The notes below the pieces were generated by a model. It saw only the letters and a program-made list of their open reading frames with translations, did no database searches and was not told where the DNA came from. Below, one piece after another: positions 34,437 to 45,352 of a DNA stretch of 45,442 nucleotides. The position numbers and the translations under genes were made by a program. The first letter of the stretch is position 1. Every line of letters begins with the position of its first letter. Origin of the DNA: Phlebiopsis flavidoalba (taxonomy: Eukaryota > Basidiomycota > Agaricomycetes > Polyporales > Phanerochaetaceae); assembly GCA_035772785.1 (NCBI GenBank), contig JAOCPU010000103.1, positions 1 through 45,442 of the forward strand, written 5' to 3'.

Positions 34437-35379
34437 ATGTTACGCAAAGCTTTGTTGACACTTGCTACTCTCCGTGCGGATAGGTTCGCGCCTAGTCGCC
34501 TCCACCGAGCACTGCGCCAGCAGCAGCAGCGGCCCTCCACTCCTCCGCCCTCGCACACGCCGCACACGATGCCCGACGCCAAGCGAAGCTCATCGCACAA
34601 CAGCGCAAAGACCGCGCACTCAAGGCGGAGCTGAGCCGGCCGCACGTCGTGCTCGGCTACAAACCCGGCGACGAGGCGAAATGGGACAACTGCGAGCTCG
34701 CGAAAATCCTCGTCACGGAGTCCGACGCGCGCGCTGCGCCGGCGCTGCCCGCGTCCGGCGGCGCCGCGGACGTCGACGCGCTGCCGCTGCCGCGCTTCCT
34801 GAACTACGGGCTCCGCGCGGGCGAGACGCAGAAGCTGTTTGCGACGCTGCCCGTGCTGACGGCGGAGGCGGCGGTGAAGGCGCGGCTCGCGCACGAGGCG
34901 AATGCGCTCCCGCAGGATCTGATTCCCATTGCGGAGGAGGCGCAGCGCAAGGGCGAGGAGGAGGAGCTGTTCAAGGCGGGCATGCTTGCGCGCCTCGTGG
35001 ATCTCCGCAATGCGAATGCGAGAGGTATTGCGTATGAGAATAGGCAGCGGTGTGTTGCTGCGTTTTCGGAAACCGTGTTCGGGGGAAGCCGAACGATACT
35101 GGTCGTCCGGAAGTCCAAGGTGCGTCTGCTTCACTCAGAATGTCACCGTGGGTATTGACACTCTGCAGCTGCGATATTGACCATGCGTATACGGAACGTC
35201 TGGGATCACCTCATGCGCTCCAAAAAGGACGTTGCGAGCCGACGAAGCCTGCGCTATCTCGTCCACCAAAGAAAAAAATCCTCAAGTACCTCAAGCGTCT
35301 AGACCGGGATCGCTACGAAGTCTGCCTCGACCGCCTTGGTCTCGAGCCAGAGGCCGTGGAAGGACAGCTGATCGTATAG
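34437..35379 (+). CDS. MRPS28: Mitochondrial ribosomal protein uS15m (MRPS28 in yeast)
   Basis: This small-subunit mitoribosomal protein binds 12S/15S-type rRNA through its S15 domain. The ATG at 34437-34439 begins MLRKALLTLATLRADRFAPS, an Arg-rich amphipathic presequence. After one frame change in a CAG repeat come LHSSALAHAAHDARRQAKLI and SRPHVVLGYKPGDEAKWDN, CELAKILVTE, LPRFLNYGL, MLARLVDLRNANARGIAYEN and RQRCVAAFS. GKPNDTGRPEVQ ends exon 1, a 49-base intron follows (35120-35168, GTGCGT...GCAG), and exon 2 reads AAILTMRIRNVWDHLMRSKK, DVASRRSLRYLVHQRKKILK, YLKRLDRDRYEVCLDRLGL and EPEAVEGQLIV with TAG at 35377-35379. The S15 motif (RSLRYLVHQRKKILKYL) is complete. A G5 run at 35081-35085 appears two bases too long. 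Confidence 0.93.
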
Positions 35380-36220
35380 AGTGTGGTTTACTTCATATGG
35401 CTCCTGGTAATATCATTGCTTTTCATCTGCTTTTCGTGTGCTCATAGCCCGTCGGATCCGAGCTCGACGGTGATTTCGGGATCTGTGATTTGTGTGCCTG
35501 GACTGGAGTGCACGGTCGCCCGGGACGGTGGGATGAGCTGACGTTGCTGCAGTGGCCTCGACGCTGCTGCATGCTGCGCCCGTCATAAATTTCTTTCCAT
35601 GTTTAAACGCTTGGCAGGTGTTCAAACTTTTCTGAACAACCTGGGTCTGCCTGTGGTTCTGGATATGTTTTGACCAAGGCGTTCCGTCTGCGAAGCGTTC
35701 ATCTCAATGATATTATGGGGGTTTCTCAGTGATCATCTGCTGCCCTGACAGTCTGTGAGCGACGCGGAGATGCTGCCTGACGCGGAACGCCTGGTAAGAT
35801 GGCCGGCGGGTGCTAAATTGAGCGTTCTATAGTCATCATGGGACGAACAAAATCCGCTCAGCATAGCGTCGGAACGAGACTGTATTTTCTGCCTGAATTT
35901 TGAGGAGTCTGCAGAGCACGGATTACCTTGCTTGACAAGGTTTCTCTCAGGTGCTTTTGTGAAGCCACTTTTTTTTCCCAAACAGACGCCAGCAGGTTCG
36001 GGGTCCCGATGATGTCGGCCAATCCCCTGAAACTAGGTACCACAGGCTTGACCGTGACTACTCCTCCTAGTGTATCTGCTACTACCACAGTCTCTGTACC
36101 TCTTCCTGTAAATATTCTTTTTTGTTCAATGGTTGTGCTAATGTAACTTATTACAGTCGTTGTGTGCTTCAGGCTCCAATATAAGACACAGGTACGTTAT
36201 GTCGCAAATTTTGAAACGCG
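35380..36220. other. Spacer between uS15m and the transposon flank
   Basis: No gene is recognised. Short AT-rich stretches occur (TAAATATTCTTTTTTG, about 36109). The left border of the transposon may lie here but I could not identify a terminal inverted repeat. Confidence 0.35.
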
Positions 36221-36270
36221 CTCATGGAGCGCCGACCTCATTTCGGGTCCAACCACGTGCTCAAGGGTGA

Positions 36271-36450
36271 TCGTGAGATTTGTGTGATCCTCGGAGAGTC
36301 CCGTGAGCCGAGCCTGATGGTCATGCAGACTCGTGAGTTAGGTTTGATGCTCAAAGCGTCTCGTGAATTAGGTTTGATGCTCAAAGCATCTCGTGAGATA
36401 ATCAAAGATGCTCAAGGTGGCTCATGGCCTAATCTACGCGCTCAGGCTGC
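36271..36450 (+). repeat. 30-bp tandem array, left flank of the transposon
   Basis: About six units with an exact 30-base period start at 36271, 36301, 36331, 36361, 36391 and 36421. Typical unit: TCGTGAATTAGGTTTGATGC followed by TCAAAGCATC. Units at 36331 and 36361 are almost identical; outer ones are degenerate. The period is a multiple of three, so a frame runs through it, but no start or domain suggests a gene. Confidence 0.75.
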
Positions 36451-36711
36451 CTCGTGAATATTGTTCATGATGACGTCCTCAAGGTCACGTAATGGAAGCT
36501 ACTTCACGCAACATCCATCATGGTTGTCGCGTTGTAGTCGACATGCGGACATTGTGCACAACGCCGCACTCTCTCCTTCAGTTCAGACTCTTGCTCTGAC
36601 TTCCGTGTGTTGTGCAGCACCCATTCCGCTTCGCCTGTAAGTCTCAATTTGTCCGCCGTAATACATACTCAGATCAAGCATACCTCTCCAATAGAAACCC
36701 GCACTTGAGTC

Positions 36712-39700
36712 ATGCCGCGTGGGATTCACAGAAATCGCGCGCCGACAAATGGTGCCAACACTGTGAGACGTTTCGGGCCTCGAGGGGCTTTTCGCAGCAT
36801 GAAGCTGCGTGCAAACGGCGCAAAGAGCGGCGAAAGCGGGACGGAGAAGTCGCCGAGCTCATGGAGCGAGAGGACCGACAGCGGAAGCGCGGTAAGTAAT
36901 TGAATGAATTTGAGAAGGAGGAAACTCACGAGAAACTAGCCCGAGTGCGGAAGAATTCACTCTCGCAGTCACAGTCCGGGTCATCTCACATCGAAGGTAA
37001 GTTATTGGGTTCCATCTCATATCAAGCTGCGAGACTAATGCTTTGTCCTTCTATAGATGAGGCTGGTCGGCGTAGCCCACCTCTGAGCGAGCAGCAGTTC
37101 TCTGAGGGAGCTGCTACTGGTAAGTTTCATGCGTATTCTATATGTTGAGCTAAACTATAATCCATGTAGATGTGCTGGGATCCCCTGCGCTTGAGGGGAT
37201 TGCGGAAGAGCCGCCTTCAGGCCCCGAAGAAGTCGTGCGTGCTCCAGAGGAGCCAGACGCATCTCACCGTACAGAGGAGCGGGACATTGGCGCAGACTCC
37301 GCTGATGCACATGCCCCAGAACCCCAGAGCCCAGCAACCTCCGGGCCCTCCCACGATGACATCAAGATCGAGTATCATCCAAACAGCGGACGCGCGGAGA
37401 AGGAGAAGATTTATCCCTTCGACAAATATCGCCTTGAACGCCTAGCTGCCGAGGTTCCGGACCCAAATCCGTGGCATCCATTTGCCTCCCGCGACGACTT
37501 CGAGTTCGCTGAAGCAGTACACCACTCGGGCATGAAGGAGAAGCAAATCCGCTCGCTACTCGAGGTCGTCTCACGTATCCAGTCCGGTGAGGCCGACTTT
37601 TCGCTGACCAGCTACGCCAAATATCAAGCAGCCTGGGAATCGGCAAGGCTATGCTATCCGGAGGTACGCTGAGCGCAATTGCGCGCAATATTTCGTTTCA
37701 ACAACATTGTTTTATATATTGTAGTTTGTTAAACGAGAAATTACCGTTCCATACCTGCGTGAAAACCGAACGTTTGAAGTCTGGGCTCGCGACGTAGAAA
37801 CATTAATCACACAACAACTCGAAGACCCGAACCTCATTCGATATCTCCAGCTCGATGCGCGTCGTATGTCCAAATGGGACGAGAATCGTCAAGCGTGGGA
37901 GCAATTCTGGGGAGCAGAACCCACTCAAGGTAGTTATATGTGGGATGTTCAGGTGATAATCGACCTTGTATTAATTACATCAAGACTAAAAATGCGATCA
38001 TGTTGCAGTCTGAAATCCCGGAAGGTGGGATTCCACTGGGAATTTACATCTATGCCGATAAAAGTAAATTATCCACCTTCGGCACCCAACAAGGCTATCC
38101 CGTGGTTTATGCGCATCACAAATGTCGAGGCTGCCCAGCGGCATGGTCCTGGCTTTGGTGGTGGGCATGTCATTGGTTTTCTACCAAGGGTTTGTAGTGT
38201 TGGGTCCTGGATATGTATCTTTGGTAGCTAACAAAATGTTTTGATAGGTGAAAGAGACGTCAGAAGATAGTGGGAAATCCACATTTATTAACTTCAAGCG
38301 TAGGGTGTGGCATACAGCAATGATGGAGGTGCTGGGTCGCTTCAAGGGACTGGGAAAATATGGGCTGGCGGTTCGCTGCGGTGATCAAGTTACACGCAAA
38401 TTCTTCCCATTCTTTGACATTCTCGCGGGGGATTATGAAGAGCAGTGAGTCTGCAGTATTTTTTTTCTTCTACAAAAACGAGGCTCACACTTTTACAGAT
38501 GCTCGATGGTGCTGATCAGGGGCAACAACAGCCTCTATCCGTGCCCTGTGTGCTTAATTCCGCAGGAAATTCTGTCCGATATCGAAGCGGGGCTGTCAGG
38601 CGACATCGATCTACAAACGATTCAGAAAGAAAAAGAAGCTGTTCTAGCCCAGACAGCTACTCAACGTGAAGAGGCCTGCAAAAAACTCGGTATCCGTCCT
38701 ATCTGGGTACGCAGTCATACTACTCAATGTATGACTATAACTGAATTCTTGTTAGAATCTATTCTGGGACTTCGACCACACAGATCCGCACAAAGCGGTT
38801 TCATTTGATCAGCTACATTGGTATCACAGCGGCTTATTTGGGCACCACCTCTGGGGCGAGTTACAAGCAGTAATCGACAAGCTCCCTCGTAAACGGCAGT
38901 ACATGGTGAAATCGACGACGGGTAATGTTCATCAGGCAATGAGAATTGTTACATACTCTAATGCTTACCAGAGTCAAATCGATGCCGCGCTGGAGGCATG
39001 TCTATCACTTTGAAGACAGGGCTTTCAAGTACGACTTTACGGATGGCAGCAAGTATAATGATCTGTCAAAGATATGGCACTTCCACAAATCTAAGCGGGT
39101 GTTCACTCATTTCTTTTGTGTCAAATACTTATTGCTAATCCTAGATTCTTGTCTTTGCATCGTACAACGCTTTGAAAGCGGCAGAGACCCCAAAAGGGTT
39201 TGCGCTTTTGAAGCTCATTCGGAAATATAGCGAGTGCAATACGTACTCTTCGTTTGAAGTTCACACAGAGAGCGGACCCTCAAGGAGTTTGAAGATGCAA
39301 TACGTCAATTTGGGGAGTTACTCGATGTAAAGAATCAATTTGTCGGCCATGCACATACAATCCAGTGACGATAGGGGCAACATTACAGGAGTACAAAACA
39401 TATGAGGACGACGACGGAACGCGCAAAGATTGGGACTTCATCAAGGCACACCTCCACGTTCACGCAATTCGTGACATACGAATGAAGGGAACGCTTCTAA
39501 GTATGACTACTAAAAACAATCGGAACATTTCCACAGACCCATGAGGAAAAACTACCTGGGGCATACGAACTTCAGGCTAGTTGATGAACAGGTACGCTTT
39601 TTATTACCCAAGAATATAATTTGCGACCAACTATCACTGATTCAATTAATTGTATAGCTTGCTTATTGGAATCACATGGACTTGTGCGCGAATATGATTC

Positions 39701-40642
39701 GCGAACGAGTGGATATTTGGGACGAGTACCAACAGGATGAAGAAGATAAACGCAAAAAGGAAGAGGCGGAGGCGGAGGCAAGGGCTGATCCCTCGAGCGT
39801 AAAAGTAAAAAAACCGGTCAAATTATTTCTTTGTACGCATGCATGTCCTTTGTGCTAATTGCCCTTCTATCAGATCACGACATGGGATCAGGCCACGCTC
39901 AAGTCATCGCAGAAGCCAATTGGTTTCAGTGCCTTAGAAAGTCTTCACGCGGCCGAGACCCGGCTTTCAAACGCTTTCGCATTAGACTTCAAGATTATTT
40001 GACGGCGGTCATTGCAACAAGTCCACAAATCCTCGAAATATTGCCTTCGCAGACAAACGAGGGCTCTTCCATCGGTCGTATCAAGTTCTCATCGACGGAA
40101 CAGGTTTGTTTAACAATAAATGACTTAATTTACTGCTGATTGTCCTGATATACCTAGGTGACCGAGTATCGCTTCTTGAAAGTGAACTATGAGTCAACCG
40201 TCACCTGGCAATCGACCACGGACTTTTTGCGATGCAGCCCAATGTTTTTTGGCCACCCTCGCTATGACTAGCTGCGTCATCTACAACTCAGGAGGAGAGC
40301 TAGCCTTCGCACGCATTGCCTTGATATTTACTTGCACACTCGCAGGGCGAAGAATTCCTCTCGTCCTTGTGCAAGATATCAACTCACCGCAATCGTCGTC
40401 TCAGAGGGCGAATCGTTGATAGGGAGCTGTCCCTGTATCGCTTGCGCTCAAGCAAGCGGCAAAGTGCGCATTTCATCCCTCTTCTTTCGATTATTCGCGG
40501 TGTAGTTTTGCACCAAGATAGCGAGCGACCAGACGAGTATGTAGTCATTGATACCATCGATACTGATATATTTCTACGCATGCGTCGCACGTTTCCTCAT
40601 ATTTTACGGTATGACTTGATGCAGGGTAGTAATGGACAGTAG
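36712..40642 (+). CDS. Plavaka transposase, multi-exon
   Basis: This DDE-type transposase would cut and move the element in the nucleus. N-terminal zinc finger: KWCQHCETF..RGFSQHEAAC. After an acidic linker, the catalytic region follows: DIKIEYHPNSGR, PWHPFASRDDFEFAEAVHHS, FVKREITVPYLREN, EQFWGAEP, IPLGIYIYADKSKLSTFGTQ (YADKSKLS carries the likely first catalytic Asp), GHVIGFLPR, FINFKRRVWHTAMMEVLGRF, CGDQVTRKFFPFFDILAGDY, a zinc-binding insert CSMVLIRGNNSLYPCPVCLI, DPHKAVSFDQLHWYHSGLFG, HHLWGELQAVI, MPRWRHVYHFEDRAFKYDFT, DGSKYNDLSKI, LKAAETPKGFALLKLIRKYS, FRLVDEQLAYWNHMDLCANM, and near the end DEYVVIDTIDTDIFLR. Introns such as GTAAGT...ATAG in 37000-37170 keep canonical ends. The order matches Plavaka proteins throughout. 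It reads more cleanly than the host genes, with few breaks (one near 36720-36760). Start at 36712 is tentative. Confidence 0.9.
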
Positions 40643-41416
40643 TCTACTTTAGTTACCATGACATGCATTTTTGCGCTTCTTTCGCCAATTAGGACCCTTG
40701 AAAGATCTAAAATAACTGTTCCAGCCTAATTAAGGGGTGCCTCAGCAAATAAATACGCCAGGCTAGAACGAGTGTGAGCACTTACCTATGCTTAGTCATG
40801 TGGCGCTAGATCAAACGCCACAACGATGGCGCTTGCGTTGACCTAAAGTCGGCACGGTGTCGAACAGCTCAATAGCTATGTAAGGGTGACGATTACTTCT
40901 TGCGTAGGTTCTTGCGACATTAATCGCTAGTATCTGCGACGCTCAATGCCGTTACTTCATTCAAGTGGACGATCACACGGTATCAGCTTCGGAGAATCCT
41001 GAAGGTAAGAGTTTGAGCCCATTGAATCACCGAGATTAAAGGGTCGATGTGCACTGAGATGTCATTTGAGATAGTCGATCTGCTAATTAGTACATATCTG
41101 GAGTGAAATCGTGGCATGAGGTGTTCCTACTCCTCCGAGATTATGCTAACCTTCTAAGCATGGTGAGCGATAAACAGAAATCAAAAGTTCTGAGCCCTGC
41201 GTTGGCCGACGCAGATGAGACTTCGATAACCTCATGACTTGATTAATATACGGAATGATATCCGATTCTGTCACCGCTGATTTTTTGAGACAAAGACCGA
41301 GCCGGTACATTTTCTTTGCTGTGAGCAAAGATATTCGATTTTTAGGTAGTATTTAAGCTGCCCTTGGTGTTCAAGTCGATTCATCGCTCAAATATCACAC
41401 CAGAGTACCCAGACAC
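40643..41416. promoter_or_regulatory. Spacer between the two transposon genes with TATA-like promoter
   Basis: AT-rich, no reading frame. GTATTTAAGC (about 41348) lies some 65 bases before the ATG of the second gene and could be its TATA element. Confidence 0.45.
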
Positions 41417-43653
41417 ATGCCTCCTCGTAGCTCCTCCACTGTTCCCCGCGAGCACAGCGACGATGGCGAGACCTTTAATTTAGATGCCGATGCTGCAGAA
41501 GATATTCTTGCGGACGAACCGCTAGCCCAACCTTTGCGTTAGACTTCCCCACAACGCATCGATGGACGAAGTGCTTCAGGGTATGCTATTATAATTGAGA
41601 TGACACCGTTACTGAATATTTTCCGCAGCTGTTGGAGGAGTACCAGCTTCGCAACAGTGCTTAGGATGCTCAGAGCCCTCAGCCAGGCAAGAATCAAGAT
41701 CGCCCATACGAGGCTATTCAGACTAGGTCAACGGCGCGGAAAGAATACTGCAGAGCTCATCAAGACCGCTCCCCCACGTCTTACAAAAAAGAAGGATCAT
41801 ATACATCTCGTCGCATCTCGTTTATATTCTTGTCTACCGCCTTTGGATTAACGAGAGCGCGTTAACACAGTACACCTCTCGCCCTCCTATCGATATTTAC
41901 GACGACCGCTTCTGGAGAGGCCACAAGAAGGATGTGGTAGGGAGTTTTTTTTCGGCGGATTCAAGACTAAAGAAATCGAAGCACCAGATCCATGCTGCAG
42001 AGGTGTTTTGACTCATTCTCTGGGAGGGATGCCGTCGTTGAGGAGTACATAGGAAAATCTAATTGGCTCGCAGAAGAGGTGCGATCTCGTACTATATTCC
42101 TTAATTTGAATACTGATATTATGCTCAAGTTCCGCCAGAAGGTTCTGAGCCAGAAGAACTATTTACGAGACGAAGTTTCATCGACTTTGGCGGATTACCT
42201 GCCTGATTACGCACATCTCATCAAGAAAGGAGTGAAAGCGACTGTACGCGCCGATGATCCGATTGCGAAAATGTTACGAGGCGAACCGAAGACCCAGCTA
42301 GCTCCTATTTATTACGCAGATAGCAAGAATAAGAAAGGTTTTGCATATATCAAGGCGATTCCACTTGTAAGTAATCCATCTGTGTGACGCTTATCTGCTG
42401 ATATCAAAATTTGGACTAGATTCTTCGTAGTTTTTTATGGGGCAAAGGATCGAAGCCCAATAAAAACTCCAAGGGAAATAAGCTGGGGATTAGCGAGGTT
42501 ACTCCACAGATGTTCAGCCTCGCGGCAATTCTAGTCCTTGTAAGAATGACTTTTTGGTATCATTAATTATACATGCATTCATTCTAGTTCATTTCGAATG
42601 ATTTTACAGATGCGGCACGCATTTACGCCCGATACATCCTTTGACGAAGAAAACGGATACTTTCCGGCACACCTTAATTTCAATTATCTTGTGCGACACG
42701 TCTTTGTTCCAATCTTTGGGACACGCAATACTACCGCCACCTTCGCCGTTGGGCTAACTTGATTATTTTCGAAGGACGAGACCCAGATGCTGCAGATGAG
42801 ATTCAGGCCGAAGAAGACGAAACGAGCCGAATTTTCGGTGAGGACGCCGACGATCTTGAGGCGTTGCGCGCCATGGCAGCCGAAGATCTTGCAAACGATA
42901 ACGACTGTACTGCGCAGTCCTTCCATTGCAATACAGCGCGAACCATCCCCTATCGTATCTCGCTAAGCGCCCCTTCCTCAGCTGATCGACAGAATATATC
43001 GACCTCTTCCTTTGCTACACATGTCCGGGGGCACCGGCTCCCGAGATACCACCTTCCCAGCCAGCTCCCAGGTCTCTCAGCAGCCGTTCCATTCCCTCGG
43101 CGAGCAGCCGCTCTCAGCCTAGAGTTTCTCCGGCAATTGCCGCACCTGTAACCCGAGCCACGCATTTTGAGAACGAGGAGGAGGTCGAGAGAACTGATGA
43201 AGAGCAGACCCGACAACGAGGACAGGCCCGAAGATCGTTTACCTTCGCAAATGGGGCCACCGTAGCCGTAGCCGTGTGTACGAGGCTGATGAAATGGAGA
43301 TCGAGCAGGATTCTCTACTTCTCAACGAGGAGGAGGACCTCTCGCTGGCTCGGATTCCGCAATATCTCGTACTTCGGCCCTCACCATCTCAAGTACTCAC
43401 TCGCAGCACACCGTCCGTGCCCCGAATTGTCAACCCCAGCGCATGTAGCTCCAACTACTGCCAGTGGTTCTCGTCGCACCCCATCTGTTTCCCCATCGAC
43501 CACTTCGTCTCGCGCCGCCCAGCCCATCGCGATACTTCCCCAGCACCGGAAGCCCCTGCTGCACGTCCAAAGGGCAAACCTGGGCGACCGCGTGCAAAAG
43601 GAAAGGCTGCTAGTGAGCAGCCCGAGCCCCCGGCTCAGCGTCGCACTCGCTAG
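41417..43653 (+). CDS. Transposon-associated protein with C-terminal AT-hook
   Basis: I do not recognise the main domain. The ATG at 41417-41419 begins MPPRSSSTVPREHSDDGETF. An intron (GTATGC...CGCAG, about 41580-41628) is followed by EYQLRNSA-type and INESALTQYTSRPPIDIYDD, RFWRGHKKDVVGSFFSADSR, GRDAVVEEYIGKSNWLAEEV, LRDEVSSTLADYLPDYAHLI, KKGVKATVRADDPIAKMLRG, APIYYADSKNKKGFAYIKAI, an intron, ILRSFLWGKGSK, LGISEVTPQMFSLAAILV, an intron, and MRHAFTPDTSFDEENGYFPA. An acidic stretch and a Pro/Ser-rich part lead to KGKPGRPRAKGKAA (about 43570-43608), an AT-hook. The WGK...ITPxMxxxAAIxxRxxxxPDxxF pattern recalls the fungal DUF6698 group, a weak match from memory. The gene sits in the element downstream of the transposase on the same strand, which suggests an accessory or DNA-binding role. 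Some frame changes remain. Confidence 0.6.
43567..43608 (+). other. AT-hook coding segment
   Basis: Codons here give PKGKPGRPRAKGKAA, with the GRPR core flanked by Lys residues that defines an AT-hook binding the minor groove of AT-rich DNA. It is near the C-terminus of the second transposon gene. Confidence 0.75.
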
Positions 43654-44185
43654 TCTTCGAAACCCTCAGACATAGAATACCACCCATAAAAATACTCTTT
43701 TATCTCAGTCCCATGTCAGGCTCTATAAAATACATTAAATACAAATACAAATGTCTGCACGCTGTATACTACGCTTGCGTTCCACTGAGTTTTGAACTCA
43801 GCGTCGATGTTTGTTTGGCCATGTTTGCTGACTAAGCCCCTTAGCTGGACATCGCGCCAAAGCCCCAAGACTTCAACCATACCACCCACCCACGACGTCG
43901 ACGACATCAACCGCCCCGCCCTCCAACGCAATTCCCTGACACGAGCTCTCGCTCACTCGTGTTGGGTTCTTGTGCTACGAGGCGCGGGCCTGTTGAAGCG
44001 TCCGTCATCACCCCAGCCCCAGGAGCTGGAGGATGACACGTCACAGCCAGTGCGTATACACTGGCAACTGCAGCTGCTCTGTGCAGCTGCAGATGGGTGG
44101 TCAAACCCATTTCGCGGCACGACGCCGCCACTGCCCTCCACGACGCCTCGTGGAGGGACGGTCACAACCACCCGCTACGACACCG
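43654..44185. other. Downstream flank of the second transposon gene
   Basis: AT-rich sequence with TATAAAATACATTAAATACA (about 43723) probably ends the second transcript. Beyond 43800 the sequence becomes C-rich and leads into the minisatellite. Confidence 0.4.
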
Positions 44186-44815
44186 TGTCGAGGGTGCCGA
44201 CGAAGACCACCGCCCCTCACAGACAACCACGAGGGCCGCCCACCACCCCACCGCCTCTCGCAGACAACCACCAGGGGCGGCCCACTACCGCCTCTCATGG
44301 ACGACCAGGACAGCCCCACTGCGGCCCCTCGACAACTACAAAGACCACCACCACCGCCCCTCGCAAACAACCACGAGGGCCGCCCACCACCGCCTCTCGC
44401 AGACAACCACCAGGGTTCACCGTCCCACACCACCGCCTCTCGCAGACAACCACCAGGGCCGCCCACTACCGCCCCCTCACGGACAACCAGGACGGCCCAC
44501 CGCGGGTCCCCTCGACAACTACGAAGACTACTCAACCACCACCGCCCCTCGCAGACAACCACCAGGGTCCGCCCACCACCGCCTCTCGCAGACAACCACC
44601 AGGCGCCGCCCACTTACCGCCCCTCGTGGACGACCAGGACCACCCACCACCATCACCTCTCGCGGACAACCACAAGGACCACTCACCACCACCACCAGGA
44701 CCGCCGCCGCCACCGCCACTCTCTCTCGGACAACCACAAGGACCATCACACCACCATGACCAGGACCGCCGCCACCACCTACGCCACCTCTCTCGGACGA
44801 CCACGAGGACCACCC
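44186..44815. repeat. C-rich minisatellite, imperfect units of about 36-42 bp
   Basis: The unit CGCAGACAACCACCAGGGCC plus GCCCACCACCGCCTCT recurs with variation about a dozen times. The plus strand is strongly C- and A-rich and the minus strand G- and T-rich. All three plus frames stay open for hundreds of codons as His/Thr/Pro-rich sequence, which is a repeat effect and not evidence of a gene. Confidence 0.8.
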
Positions 44816-44948
44816 ACCACCATGACCAGGACCGCCACCTCTCTCGGACAACCACGAGGACCACCCACCACCATGACCAGGACCGCCACCATGACCAGGA
44901 CCGCCACCATGACCAGGACCTGCCACCATGACCAGGACCGCCACCATG
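44816..44948. repeat. 18-bp minisatellite
   Basis: CCACCATGACCAGGACCG repeats in tandem, most regularly from about 44867 to 44948. It grades into the preceding array by interspersed TCTCTCGGACAACCACGAGG units. Confidence 0.8.
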
Positions 44949-45069
44949 AAACAGGACCGCCACACCACCACCACCACAGGACCGTCACCTAGACCGCCAC
45001 TAGACTACCACCAGGACCACCACCGCCACCAGCATGCAGACAGGGGGTACCCATGCGGCTACAAGCCCA

Positions 45070-45230
45070 TGGGCCATTTTTATTTTTTTTATTTCTATTT
45101 TATTCTATTTTCTGTTTTATTACCCGTAGTACAATCAATACAATTTATTAAATGGTAACAAATATAATTATAAAAAAGTGTGACGAGTAACAAAAAAATG
45201 AACGGTAAATAAAATATGGTAACAAATTGC
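45070..45230. other. AT-rich stretch
   Basis: TTTTTATTTTTTTTATTTCT-type runs and ATAAAAAAGTGTG words make this the most AT-rich part of the window, abruptly next to GC-rich repeats. It lacks a gene. AT-hook proteins bind such DNA. Confidence 0.5.
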
Positions 45231-45247
45231 TTGACCCCCTCAAGCAG

Positions 45248-45352
45248 CTTCATGAGGCGTTGTGCGCTCCATGAGGCGTTGTGCGCTTCATGAGGCGTTG
45301 TGCGCTTCATGAGGCATTGTGCGCTTCATGAGGCGTTGTGCGCTTCATGAGG
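45248..45352. repeat. 19-bp tandem array, right flank of the transposon
   Basis: Five full units of CTTCATGAGGCGTTGTGCG begin at 45248, 45267, 45286, 45305 and 45324, followed by a partial unit at 45343. They are nearly identical (one T-to-C and one G-to-A change), so the array is young or homogenised. Further CATGAG and CACGAGG words continue to the window end. Confidence 0.9.

Larger units (their letters stand above)
36221..45352 (+). mobile_element. Plavaka-type DNA transposon (CACTA-related), borders inferred
   Basis: The element is identified by its transposase (36712-40642). The limits given are inferred from short tandem repeats on both sides: a 30-bp array (36271-36450) on the left and a 19-bp array (45248-45352) on the right. 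CTCATGGAGCGC at 36221-36232 recurs in inverted orientation as GCGCTCCATGAG at 45264-45275, compatible with subterminal repeats of CACTA-like elements. No exact terminal inverted repeat or target duplication was found, and the right end may lie beyond the window. Confidence 0.55.

Noticed and set aside
36271..36450. Reading frame through the 30-bp array as a coiled-coil repeat protein
   Set aside because: The frame is only 77 codons long with no domain on either side; open frame follows from a repeat period divisible by three.
43792..44992. Two overlapping plus-strand frames of 379 and 319 codons, His/Thr/Pro-rich
   Set aside because: They translate the minisatellite; several frames on both strands are open at once because the unit lacks stop codons.
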